Assembly: GCF_018143015.1 (NCBI RefSeq)
Contig: NC_054751.1
Location: 26,828,783 to 26,892,782, forward strand
Length of the DNA stretch: 64,000 nt
DNA from: Lytechinus variegatus
Lineage: Eukaryota; Echinodermata; Echinoidea; Temnopleuroida; Toxopneustidae
Reading direction: 5' to 3'
Of the stretch, positions 23,306 through 32,168 are shown in pieces. Both the position numbers and the translations under genes were made by a program. Each line of letters begins with the position of its first letter. Positions within the stretch are counted from its first letter, which is position 1. The notes under the pieces were generated by a model. That model ran no database searches and was not told where the DNA came from. It saw only the letters and a program-made list of their open reading frames with translations.

Positions 23306-26300
23306 GTGAGAAATGGGAAAATGCAATTAACTGAGCTACAGTATATTAATGTTACATGTATGCAGGGAATGTGCAAATATTGAAATATTTTAACATAGAT
23401 TTACATTTACTATATTAATATCTAGTCTAGAAAGTAATGCATTTGCCTCATTACCATGGATTTTCATTTTCTTCCTTAAAGGAAAAGTCCACCCCAACCA
23501 AAAAAATGATTTGAATAAAAAGAGAAAAATCTAACAAGCACAACACTGAAAATTTCATAAAAATCGGATTTAAAATAAGAGAGTTATGACATTTTAAAAT
23601 TTTGCTTAATTTCACAAAACAGTTATATGCACATCCTGGTCGGTATGCAAATGAGGAGACTGATGACGTCATCCACTCACTGTTTCTTTTGTGTTTTATT
23701 ACATGAAATATGAAATATTCTAATTTTCCTTTCATTGACAAGTGAAACAGTGATTAATTCCTCCCTGAACATGTGGAATTAGCATTGTTTAAAACTTTAT
23801 GGTTCAGTCAAGTTGGTCCCTATGGTAAAATCTGTACAAAATGAAATATTGTATATTATTCAAACAATAAAAAAAATACTAAGTCATGGACATCATCAAC
23901 TGACTCATTTGCATGTAACTGGCTCATTCATATAACTATTTTGTTAAAAATGAGCGAAACTTTGAAATGTCATAACTTTCTTATTTTACATCCGATTTTG
24001 ATGAAACATTTTATTTTGATGAAATTTCAGCATTGTGCTTGTCTGATTTTTCTCTATTGATTCAAATCAACATTTTTCTGAGGTGGGCTTGACCTTTAAA
24101 ATAAGTACAGGTAACTCTACGTAAGTCGACATTCCATAAGTCAAATAATCGCCCAAGTCGAAGCAAGTTTTTAGTCCAGATAATTAAAAATATGTGTTGT
24201 GCATGTACTTCATTTACATGTAAGTCAATTTTTTTCCTAAGTCGAACAGATTTCTCTGGTCCTTAGAGATTCGACTTAATAGGAAGAGTCACTTGTACAT
24301 GTGCCTGTGTGTCTATTACATGCTGTATTGCTTAGCCATTTGATTCATAATAAGTCACATGCAGAGATTGGCAACACCAATCTATTCAAGTGTTGGAGGG
24401 AGGGGGGAGACAATGCAACAGGCCAGAGACTTACATGTAGTCAAAGTTGAAGTTTACTCAATAAAAAGATAATCTAACCCTAAAATGATATCAGTGTTTT
24501 AAGATTAAGTGTAAGTATATAAAGATCAGTAGTGCTAAGAAAAAAACCTAGTGATGATTACTTTGTTGAGGCATTTCTTTTCGCTTATTGTCAGTACTTG
24601 AAATGGTTGATCTATTTTGTTTCCTGATGTGTCAGTTTTCATGCCCTCAAATTGCACATTCCATGTTTCCTCAACTAGGAATTCCAACATTACTGATTTA
24701 AGTACATGTACCTACAATGTATGTTATCTTAATCTCAAACAGCAAAAGACGAGGCGACTCATGACCAAACTGATGCGGAGAGGGCCGACAGCCTACCAGG
24801 CTTTCAGGGAATCGCTGCAGCAATACGACGTGTATGATCACCTGGTACAAAGACTTGATTCCACTCGGATTGATCCAGCCCTGCTTCCTGCACCTTCACC
24901 AAAGACATCACAGTCAGGTATCCATGGGTTGTTGGAGTTTGAAAAGACATGTATCATTCAGATATCATTTATCATGGACCGATCTTTAACGTCACCATGT
25001 GAAAGATGTGACCAGGGCTCGAACTTCTGCATCAGTTTGTAACTTCTCCAATGTTTTTTATTTTTTGTCTCACCTGCATAGCAGAGTGAGACTATAGGCG
25101 CCGCTTTTCCGACGGCGGCGGCGTCAACATCAAATCTTAACCTGAGGTTAAGTTTTTGAAATGACATCATAACTTAGAAAGTATATGGACCTAGTTCATG
25201 AAACTTGGCCATAAGGTTAATCAAGTATTACTGAACATCCTATTAGAGTTTCATGTCACATGACCAAGGTCAAAGGTCATTTAGGGTCAATGAACTTAGA
25301 CCATGTTGGAGGAATCAACATCAAAATCTTAACCTGAGGTTAAGTTTTTGAAATGTCATCATAACTTAGAAAATATATGGACCTAGTTCATGAAACTTGG
25401 ACATAAGGTTAATCAAGTATCACTGAACATCCTGCATGAGTTTCACGTCACATGACCAAGGTCAAAGGTCATTTAGGGTCAATGAACTTTGGCCGAATTG
25501 GGGGTATCTGTTGAATTCCCATCATAACTTTGAAAGTTTATGGATCTGATTCATGAAACTTGGACATAATAGTAACCAATCATCACTGAACATTTTATTT
25601 TGTGCAAGTTTCAGGTCTCATGATTAAGGTCAAAGGTCATTTAGGGTCAATGAACTTTGGCCGAATTGTGGGTATCTGTTGAATTACCATCATAACTTTG
25701 AATGTTTATTGATCTAGTTCATTACACTTGGACATTAAAGTAATCAAGTATCACTGAACATCCTGTGCGCGTTTCAGGTCACATGACCAAGGTCAAAGGT
25801 CAATGAACTTTGGCCGAATTGGGTTATCTGTTGAATTACCATCATAACTTTGAAAGTTTATGGATCTGATTCATGAAACTTGTACATAAGAGTAATCAAG
25901 TATCATTGAACATCCTGTGTGAGTTTCAGGTCACATGATCAAGGTCAAAGGTCATGTAAGGTCAATGAACTTTGGCCATGTTGTGTTTTTTTGTTGAATA
26001 ACCATCATATCTCTGTAAGTTTATTGGTCTAGTTCATAAAAAGTGGACATAAGAGTAACCATGTATCACTAAACATCTTGTGCGAGTTAGAGTAGTTTTC
26101 AAAGTCAGCACTGCTGCTATATTGAACTGCGTGATGCAGGTGAGACGGCCAGAGGCATTCCACTTGTTATTTAATAGTTTCCACTCGTGGGCTGGATGGC
26201 CCTCTTCAGCCACAGACTGTTCTTCAGAGAGGTCGAGTATTGTAGCTTGGATTACAGGTGCATGCCATAATGTCTAGTTTGGGCACCTTTAGAGTTAGGA

Positions 26301-26917
26301 TTAAGGCACATTTACAAAATTAAGACTTGACAGCCAGCCCTTGCCACCATAATCTGTATGTTAGCAAACTGATAATGGACTGATGATTAGGACAAGATAA
26401 TTGGCAGCCCAAGGTGGGGGGGGTTAAACCACCTCCTCCCCCTTTAGATTCACCACTAGACTGGAACAGTTTCTTATGTCCAAAGCACAAGAAGGGCTCA
26501 CTAGTCATGCGTTAAGTCATTTTGTAACTTACAAATAGTTTCTGAAACACCCACCATCATATTCTTGGACAGGATATGTTGTCAATTATGTGGCAAATCG
26601 TGAAAACAGCTCCTTTGTTTTGTATAGATTTCATTGGTATTTTATATTCTAAATTGTCAATTTACTACACAGAACAACCCGATATAGGGATCACTCAAAT
26701 GGAAGAAGACACACCAAGCCAGCCTTCAACACTCTGTTCTCAGACATTCCAGCCACAACCAGTACAACAGACACCGCAGCAGCTACCACAACCACCACAA
26801 CAGCCACCACAACAATCATCATTGCCAATGACAACAGGAAACAGCAATTTTAGGATAGCAGGCAACAATAACTTTGTCATCATGGGTAGCAATAATACCC
26901 AGGTGTACTACCATTGA
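23156..26917 (+). CDS. CARD-B: CARD, Pro/Gln linker, C-terminal RHIM-like motif
   Basis: Three-exon model: join(23156-23305, 24743-24917, 26673-26917), 570 nt, 189 aa. Residues 1 to about 95 are a CARD like the prodomain CARDs of caspase-2/caspase-9: MDPVHRMVLQKNWTYLLDSL, then EDVIPYLIQELVLD, VEEIEAAE, and after the intron RRLMTKLMRRGPTAYQAF and RESLQQYDVYDHLVQRL. Residues 109-163 are a low-complexity linker rich in Pro and Gln (QTPQQLPQPPQQ). Residues 165-189 end the protein with N-x-N-F-R-I-A-G-N-N-N-F-V-I-M-G-S-N-N-T and QVYYH. There is no protease domain, so it is not a caspase. ATG 23156 has G at -3 and +4; the frame is open back to the acceptor, so an earlier start is possible. Likely role (inference): a CARD adaptor able to polymerise through its tail. 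Confidence 0.85.
23480..24095. mobile_element. TTAA-flanked MITE in CARD-B intron 1
   Basis: TTAA-AGGAAAAGTCCACCCC at the left and GGTGGGCTTGACCT-TTAA at the right; the arms are inverted and continue inward (GAAAATTTCATAAAAATCGG pairs with CCGATTTTGATGAAA). A close copy, including about 90 bp of sequence to the left of this one, is found at about 44283-44984. Confidence 0.75.
24108..24295. mobile_element. pogo/Tigger-like 188-bp MITE
   Basis: TA-flanked. It starts CAGGTAACTCTACGTAAGTC and ends with the related inverse GACTTAATAGGAAGAGTCAC then TTG. Internal AAGTCGAA/TTCGACTT repeats are typical of pogo/Tigger termini. There is no coding frame. Confidence 0.7.
24743..24917 (+). CDS. CARD-B exon 2 (second half of CARD)
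   Basis: The acceptor CTCAAACAG ends at 24742 and the donor G/GTATCC begins at 24918. 58 codons plus one base (phase 1, as in CARD-A exon 2). It encodes GPTAYQAFRESLQQ, the classic CARD helix 5 pattern, and a Pro-rich beginning of the linker. Confidence 0.85.
25078..26145. repeat. Tandem-repeat element with five DR1 motifs
   Basis: Bounded by TCTCACCTGCA and the inverse TGCAGGTGAGA. The interior is a tandem array of units about 150-190 bp long containing CATCATAACTT, ATGAAACTTGGACATAA, CACTGAACATCCTG, CACATGACCAAGGTCAAAGG and TTTAGGGTCAATGAAC. A perfect AGGTCAAAGGTCA, a direct repeat of AGGTCA spaced by one base, occurs at 25267, 25459, 25627, 25790 and 25942. It lies in CARD-B intron 2. The CGCCGCTTTTCC-GACGGCGGCGGCG head near 25098 is familiar to me from repeats in other marine invertebrates. 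Confidence 0.85.
26673..26917 (+). CDS. CARD-B exon 3 (PQ linker and RHIM-like tail)
   Basis: The acceptor ACTACACAG ends at 26672; the exon completes a Glu codon and ends at TGA 26915-26917. The linker is coded by a CAA/CAG/CCA-rich stretch (26757-26820) prone to length change. The motif occupies 26840-26914. Confidence 0.85.
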
Positions 26918-26945
26918 CTGCTGGTTCAGTCGATATATAATAATA

Positions 26946-27130
26946 TAGACCTGTATTCTGAATCCTTGTTTAGCTTTATAGACCATGGTCTAACTCTGTG
27001 CTAAAATTATGGGAAGCCAAAAAAAATCCATTGTATTATATGATTCTTATCTTTGTACCAGAATTGGCTTTCCATAGTGAAACCACATTTTTAGACCAGG
27101 GTTTAGATTTAACCAAGCTTCAGAATAAGA
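26946..27130. mobile_element. MITE-like repeat (TATTCTGAA ends)
   Basis: Starts TATTCTGAATCCTTG and ends AACCAAGCTTCAGAATA; inside, GACCATGGTCTAACTCTG and CCAGGGTTTAGATTTAACC. The end motifs recur near 5300 and 6590. It lies just after the CARD-B stop, so it would be in the 3' UTR. Confidence 0.55.
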
Positions 27131-27322
27131 GTTTTAGCCCATAGTATTGGCCCATGCGTAGATTGGATATTAGTATGAATATCATGTTATTTAAATGAAC
27201 TGCATTATTTTTTTATATCTTGATATTTTATCACTAGTAGATTTGTTGTAGATTATGCTTCTCATTTTAGAATTCTGGAGCAGTATTTATAGAGATTCTA
27301 GGAAGTAGTCCATTTTTCCATA

Positions 27323-27557
27323 CAGTGGTGCTAAACAGCTAGTAAACCTCACCAGAAAATGCACTTCTTCGTGCCGAGTGTTGAACGTAGACAACAATGC
27401 TACAGTGTCCGACAAGCCCAGAGGTACATACTATACTGAATGTAATATTTTATCACCTGATTTTACATTTATATATCGAAAACATGGCAGAATTTGAACA
27501 ATTTTTAAATATATGTTAAATTTTCTGGTGGGGTTCTATAACATTTTAGCACCACTG
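27323..27557. mobile_element. Tc1/mariner-like MITE (CAGTGGTGCTAAA)
   Basis: TA-flanked, beginning CAGTGGTGCTAAACAGCT and ending TTTAGCACCACTG. Inner arms CTCACCAGAAAAT and ATTTTCTGGTGGGG also pair. 235 bp with no coding frame. Confidence 0.85.
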
Positions 27558-28021
27558 TACAAGACGGCTACCACAACCACAGTCATACCACCTCAGAAGT
27601 GGTAGGTGTAAGTGAGTCCATTGATTATTGAATAATAACGTGTGTAAGTTATGTCAGGTAGCCTGACAACAGTAATGTTCCTTGTATTTTACATGCTTTG
27701 CTGAATGTACTTGTATGATTTCAAAGTGTTTCTTTTTTCTTCCATGGGTTTGTCTAGATGCCGAAATGGGACGATCATATACCAAAAGGAATGCTGAGGG
27801 AATTCTTGTTGAAAGACATTTTTTTTTTAGTTTGGACTTTTTTAGGGTGCCTATATAGTGTCAGATGTTTGTAGGTGCTTTTGATTGTGATTGACTTCTT
27901 TATTTAGGACAAGATGATTATTGGGTTGTAAAAAATAGTTTATCCTATGTCCCATGATTAGTTGAAACTATGAACTGAGTACTAGATGATGTCACAATCA
28001 ATTTCATTTTTCTGATTTCAG

Positions 28022-28712
28022 CTTATTTTATCAGCATCTTTGCTTAGCTTGGTGAAATATATTGACCACCTGAATCTATGGGAGCTCAAGAGATGGCCTT
28101 CTGAATACCTACTTATCCCCATTGAAATCAGTGTAAGCTGGCCTGGTTCTAAATATTTATGAATCAGGAGTGGTGTTCCAAAAACGTTATCTATTGTTAT
28201 CCTTTATCTTATCTCACTGAGATCTAGGAAGGCGCAAAAATAATTGCAAATCGGTATTCTGACAATCTTCTTAAATCGTTCATATCTCTGTAAGGACTGC
28301 CCCTTCCTGAGCTTCAACGTGCTCATATTTTAGATATTACCAATCAAAATACACTTTATAATGGCAGTTTAACCAATAGAAGCTTTCCTTTTGTCAAGAA
28401 AATATGTGCAGTGTTTATATACTTGCATAATTACATGTATAATTGCGCGAAATTCAGAATACCACAAATACATTATGATTTTATGTTTAGCGCACATTGG
28501 TATTGTTATGGGCAAGTTACATAAATTTACACGCTAGGCATTTGAGAGAAAAGACAAGAAGAGATAAGAACGTTTTCAGAATACCAATTTGAGATTGTGA
28601 CGTAGATAGATCTATACATATTTGAAATAAGAACGTTTTTATAATATTGCTGCAGGACTTCTTACACTGATTTCAATCAGGGTCTATTGGTTATTCATTT
28701 AGCCACCTTGAA
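28022..28712. repeat. Nested inverted-repeat region
   Basis: An outer arm (ATTGAAATCAGTGTAAG near 28121) pairs with CTTACACTGATTTCAAT near 28659. Between them a second pair is visible: GGTATTCTGACAATCTTCTT near 28253 and ACGTTTTCAGAATACC near 28571. These are decayed MITEs; an exon-like string at 28022-28132 is part of the outer arm and was not taken as coding. Confidence 0.55.
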
Positions 28713-28830
28713 CCGATTCACGACAAGTCTGGTGTGTTGAGATTTTGCTCTACCTAAATCTGATTGTGAAAATGCTGAAAAAGCACTAAGAGAAAATGAT
28801 TACTTGGCAATTTGACACTCAATAGCAAAA

Positions 28831-29010
28831 GGGTTGTGTGGTCTAGTGGTAAGAGCATTGGACTCGTGACTGAAAGGTCGGGAGTTTGAATCCCAGCTCG
28901 GCCATCATCTCCACTTTTACCAAAAACGGGCAAGGATAATTTTGCTCTCCGTAAGGTCACCCACTAAGACTGATTAAACTTAGACTTAAGATGCTTCCTA
29001 TGTAATTGGT
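28831..29010 (+). repeat. tRNA-derived SINE
   Basis: The 28831-28912 head has an A box, TGGTCTAGTGGTAAGAGC, and a B box, GTTTGAATCC, at tRNA-like spacing. The anticodon stem and acceptor stem do not close well, so it is not a functional tRNA. A non-tRNA body follows to about 29010. Confidence 0.7.
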
Positions 29011-29493
29011 TGCATTCCAGCTTGATGTTGATGCGGCAGAAAGCTGTTTTGCCGAGTTCCTACGGGAGTTACTTCAACAGAAACAGAATATTTGATAAGT
29101 CTTTCACATAGTCATCCTTACATGTAAAGTATTTCTGCTCGTGTCTGCACAACTTGAAAAGCATTGGATGTTCCTAGTCAAATACTGAATATTTTACTGT
29201 CAATCTGTGAAATATCAGCTCTTTTTTAAATTGAATTTTGTGAGGCATTATTATTTCAGCATCATGAGAAACCTCAAACAAGGTATGATATTGTGACAAA
29301 TGTTGTTTTCCAGGTTATGTTTGAATTCTACCTCGTCTCTGCTGCCATTGTGTGTGCAAGATTTTGCAAAACCCCTTGGTCTGTACTATACATGTATGCC
29401 TCTAAACATCCTATTATCATAATTTGTGGCAAAATGCTATTTAGGGATCACATCAGAAAGCTTTTCACCTGTCTCCAGTGGCCACTTAATCTG

Positions 29494-29692
29494 AGGGGTG
29501 TTTCACAAAGATTTAAGAATGACTGAAGTGCTGTTGTGTAAAAGATATGCAATTTTATGATGTGCGATCTTATTGATTGATACACAGTAGTGTGTGTCCT
29601 CATGGCAAGATCGGTTAAGCCTCTTATACTGCACGCAACTAGGCATTTAGGTGCGACTCTAAGTCATACTTAAATCTTTGTGAAACACTCCT
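29494..29692. mobile_element. ~200-bp MITE (GTGTTTCACAAAG ends)
   Basis: Ends GGGTGTTTCACAAAGATTTA and TAAATCTTTGTGAAACACTC are inverted copies, with inner AGAATGACT / AGTCATACT. It is directly followed by TAACTCTTTGTAAGACGGGG, the right end of the family at 5448 and 9387. Confidence 0.8.
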
Positions 29693-29720
29693 GTAACTCT
29701 TTGTAAGACGGGGCCCGGGG

Positions 29721-32039
29721 TTCATTATTGTTCAATTATCCTTGATTACACCTTGTATCCAGCCCAATGGCAATTAACGAAGATTATTTTGCAACTTACA
29801 TGTATGGAGGCTATTATAACTTGGACCTTTAAGTGACTACAACGCCCTCCCCTGTGTATGATTTTTGTTAAAATATTCAGGGTGTATGTTATTATGTTGA
29901 TGAATTTGTAAGCATTTTATGTTTCTCACTCATTAATTTTCCTCTTTTTAGATGTTTTAACCACTGCCACTGTATCTTTATACTTTTTACCACTTTATAC
30001 TGATGTTCTGTCCTTGTGCAATCTTTTGACCATGATATGAGAGATACATTGTATAATGTATTTGTACTTTAAAAGGTTGAGTTATGTCAATCTAATTCTA
30101 ATACATTGTTGCCAAATGTAAGCTCATATTCTGAGTATGTTACATGAAACATAATTTTAGGTGATATTTTTGTGAGTAAACTGCTGTATGAGTATGAGGT
30201 ACTGTATGATTGACCAATGAATCCTCAATGATTGGATCACAATTTTGTTTTAAAATGTAAGTACACGCATTTGTGCTTGAGAAGTAAGAATGCACTTTTT
30301 TTATAGGCCTTGTTTGTATGTGAACAAGATCAAAATGTAAAATGAAGTATTGATGATATTTGAATGTCATTATATTTGCACACTTGTTCCTGAAATGTGA
30401 ATAAACTTCATTTTTATGGAGTACTAATGTTTTGCCATTGAAGTAATTTTGTGTAGAGGAAAATTTGTAGCTTGATAGCTGATCGCTATCAGGGCTGGGG
30501 CCACTGTATTTTGATGGGGGGGGGCAAGGAAACTTTTCTCTCATTGTATATATGGGGTTATACAGAGTTTACTTAATCATATCATTACTCTACTTAAGCC
30601 AACGATTTAAAGGTCTATGCCTACTTTTATGCTCTACTTGTTTCTCTTTTTCCCACTCTTTTCACTACTTGAAAATCAAAGGAAGGGGGAGGGACAGTCT
30701 TCCTCTCTTCCCCCCCCCCCCCCCCCGGTAGATTTGTCCCTATGAATAACCATTTTCTTTTTTTTACACTTTCCTGGACATGTATTTAATTTATATATTT
30801 CAGCCAAGAATAATTTATAATTCATGGTTAAACCCAACACTTTCATATTTTTTGTTGTCGTCATCCACACACAAAGCAAATGGACTTCTGACCTCAATGA
30901 GACAAAGTTTGGGTGCAAAAATATATGTTCTTGTTGCGTGTTGTTTCTGCTGTCTTTTTTAATTTGTGCAAAGCAAATCTCCAATATTTGATATTCAAAT
31001 AGACATTGATGTTTAGTAGTCATGGCATATACTTAAAAAAAAAAAAAAACTTAAAGGGGTGATGGGTTGTGTGTGTGGGGGGGTACAATTTTAGAAAGTC
31101 TCTGCCCAGTTGTTAGTTGCTTTAATGTGTTATCTGCATTGTAGCTTCCCTTTAGTAGAACCTGAATGTATTGAAAACGGAAAACATCTGGTAAAAACCC
31201 AAGACGAATTCCTCTTATTGTCTAGTTGGGCTTTGATGAAGAAAAATTAGAGTTTTAGTTGACACTATAAGTCCATCATTTAGGATAAGATGAATTTTTG
31301 GGATGAGATCAGTTGCAAACGCAGCGATCACCCAATGCGCGTTGGATTGACTCTACTGCATATAATTAAGGCTCTTGAAGTTGAGATAACTTTCATTTGA
31401 AAGAGTGCATACTGTATGCAGGAATTAGGGGATGACAGTACGTTTTCATAAGCCTTTGGAAGATGATTCTATTTAGGGAAAGTTAATTCATGATTAAGTT
31501 GATATTATGGAGAAAAACTGATCTAATTAATAGCCATGCAGTCTCGACAAAATATAGTGGGGGAAAAAGGGCCCTGACCGTGACTGAAAGACTAAGAATA
31601 AAAATATAGGCCTACATGGGAAGATCATGAGCTATATTACAGGAGGCAGGGCCCAAGGAGGAGCCGGGGGGGGGGGGGGCACGAGTGGATACCATGCGCG
31701 ACCAAAAAAACACATAAAAAGGATCTAGGGCATGTTACATACATAATGTAATAAGGGTGTCTAAAACAATGAAAAAATGGTATCTATTGGGGGCCGGAGG
31801 AGCATATGATTTTTTTTTTTAATAAATTGTGTCAAAAAGGGAACATGAAAGAAGAGAATAAAAAAGACCTAATTGAGAGGGTATAGGTGGTGAAGCCCTC
31901 TGTTAAGAATGAAATTGAATTTAGAACAAAATATGTCAACATTTCATAGGAATAGGTAATTAGGTCTTTCCGCCTCCCCCCCCCCCCCCCCCCTATAGGC
32001 TATAATTGTGTATTCCCCCCCTTAACCGTACCGTACGTG
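29721..32039. other. Intergenic DNA with G/C homopolymers, up to PIH1D1
   Basis: Long C or G runs lie at about 30709-30726, 31667-31678 and 31977-31993; the last is only about 50 bp upstream of the PIH1D1 start codon. The 134-codon minus-strand frame at 30140-30544 has no recognisable domain and AT-rich composition. A core promoter for PIH1D1 is not obvious; TATAGGCTATAATTG at 31994-32008 is a weak candidate. Confidence 0.4.
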
Positions 32040-32168
32040 ATGCCGCGCCAGGCCATCTCGATCTCGCGATTTGTTCCTGATTCCATGGCGACGAAAATGG
32101 AATCTGAAGGTGACAAAAGTCTTCTAGAATTGGACGAAGAAAGTCTTTATAAACATTTGTTGTTACAG
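32040..32168 (+). CDS. PIH1D1: PIH1D1 exon 1
   Basis: Encodes the N-terminus including LLELDEESLYKHLLLQ, which aligns with the FEELLLQ segment before the PIH domain in human. The donor CAG/GTATGG is at 32169, phase 0. Start choice is uncertain among 32040, 32085 and 32097. Confidence 0.85.

Noticed and set aside
7080..26917. CARD genes as caspases
   Set aside because: Neither model has a QACXG-type active site or a p20/p10 domain; both end shortly after the C-terminal motif.
28022..28132. Exon-like frame between AG and GTAAGC
   Set aside because: The proposed donor lies inside an inverted-repeat arm (ATCAGTGTAAG) matched near 28659, so it is repeat sequence.
28831..28912. Functional tRNA gene
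   Set aside because: A and B boxes are present but acceptor and anticodon stems do not pair well; treated as a SINE head.
30140..30544. 134-codon minus-strand open frame
   Set aside because: Composition is typical of AT-rich non-coding DNA and no homologue is recognised.
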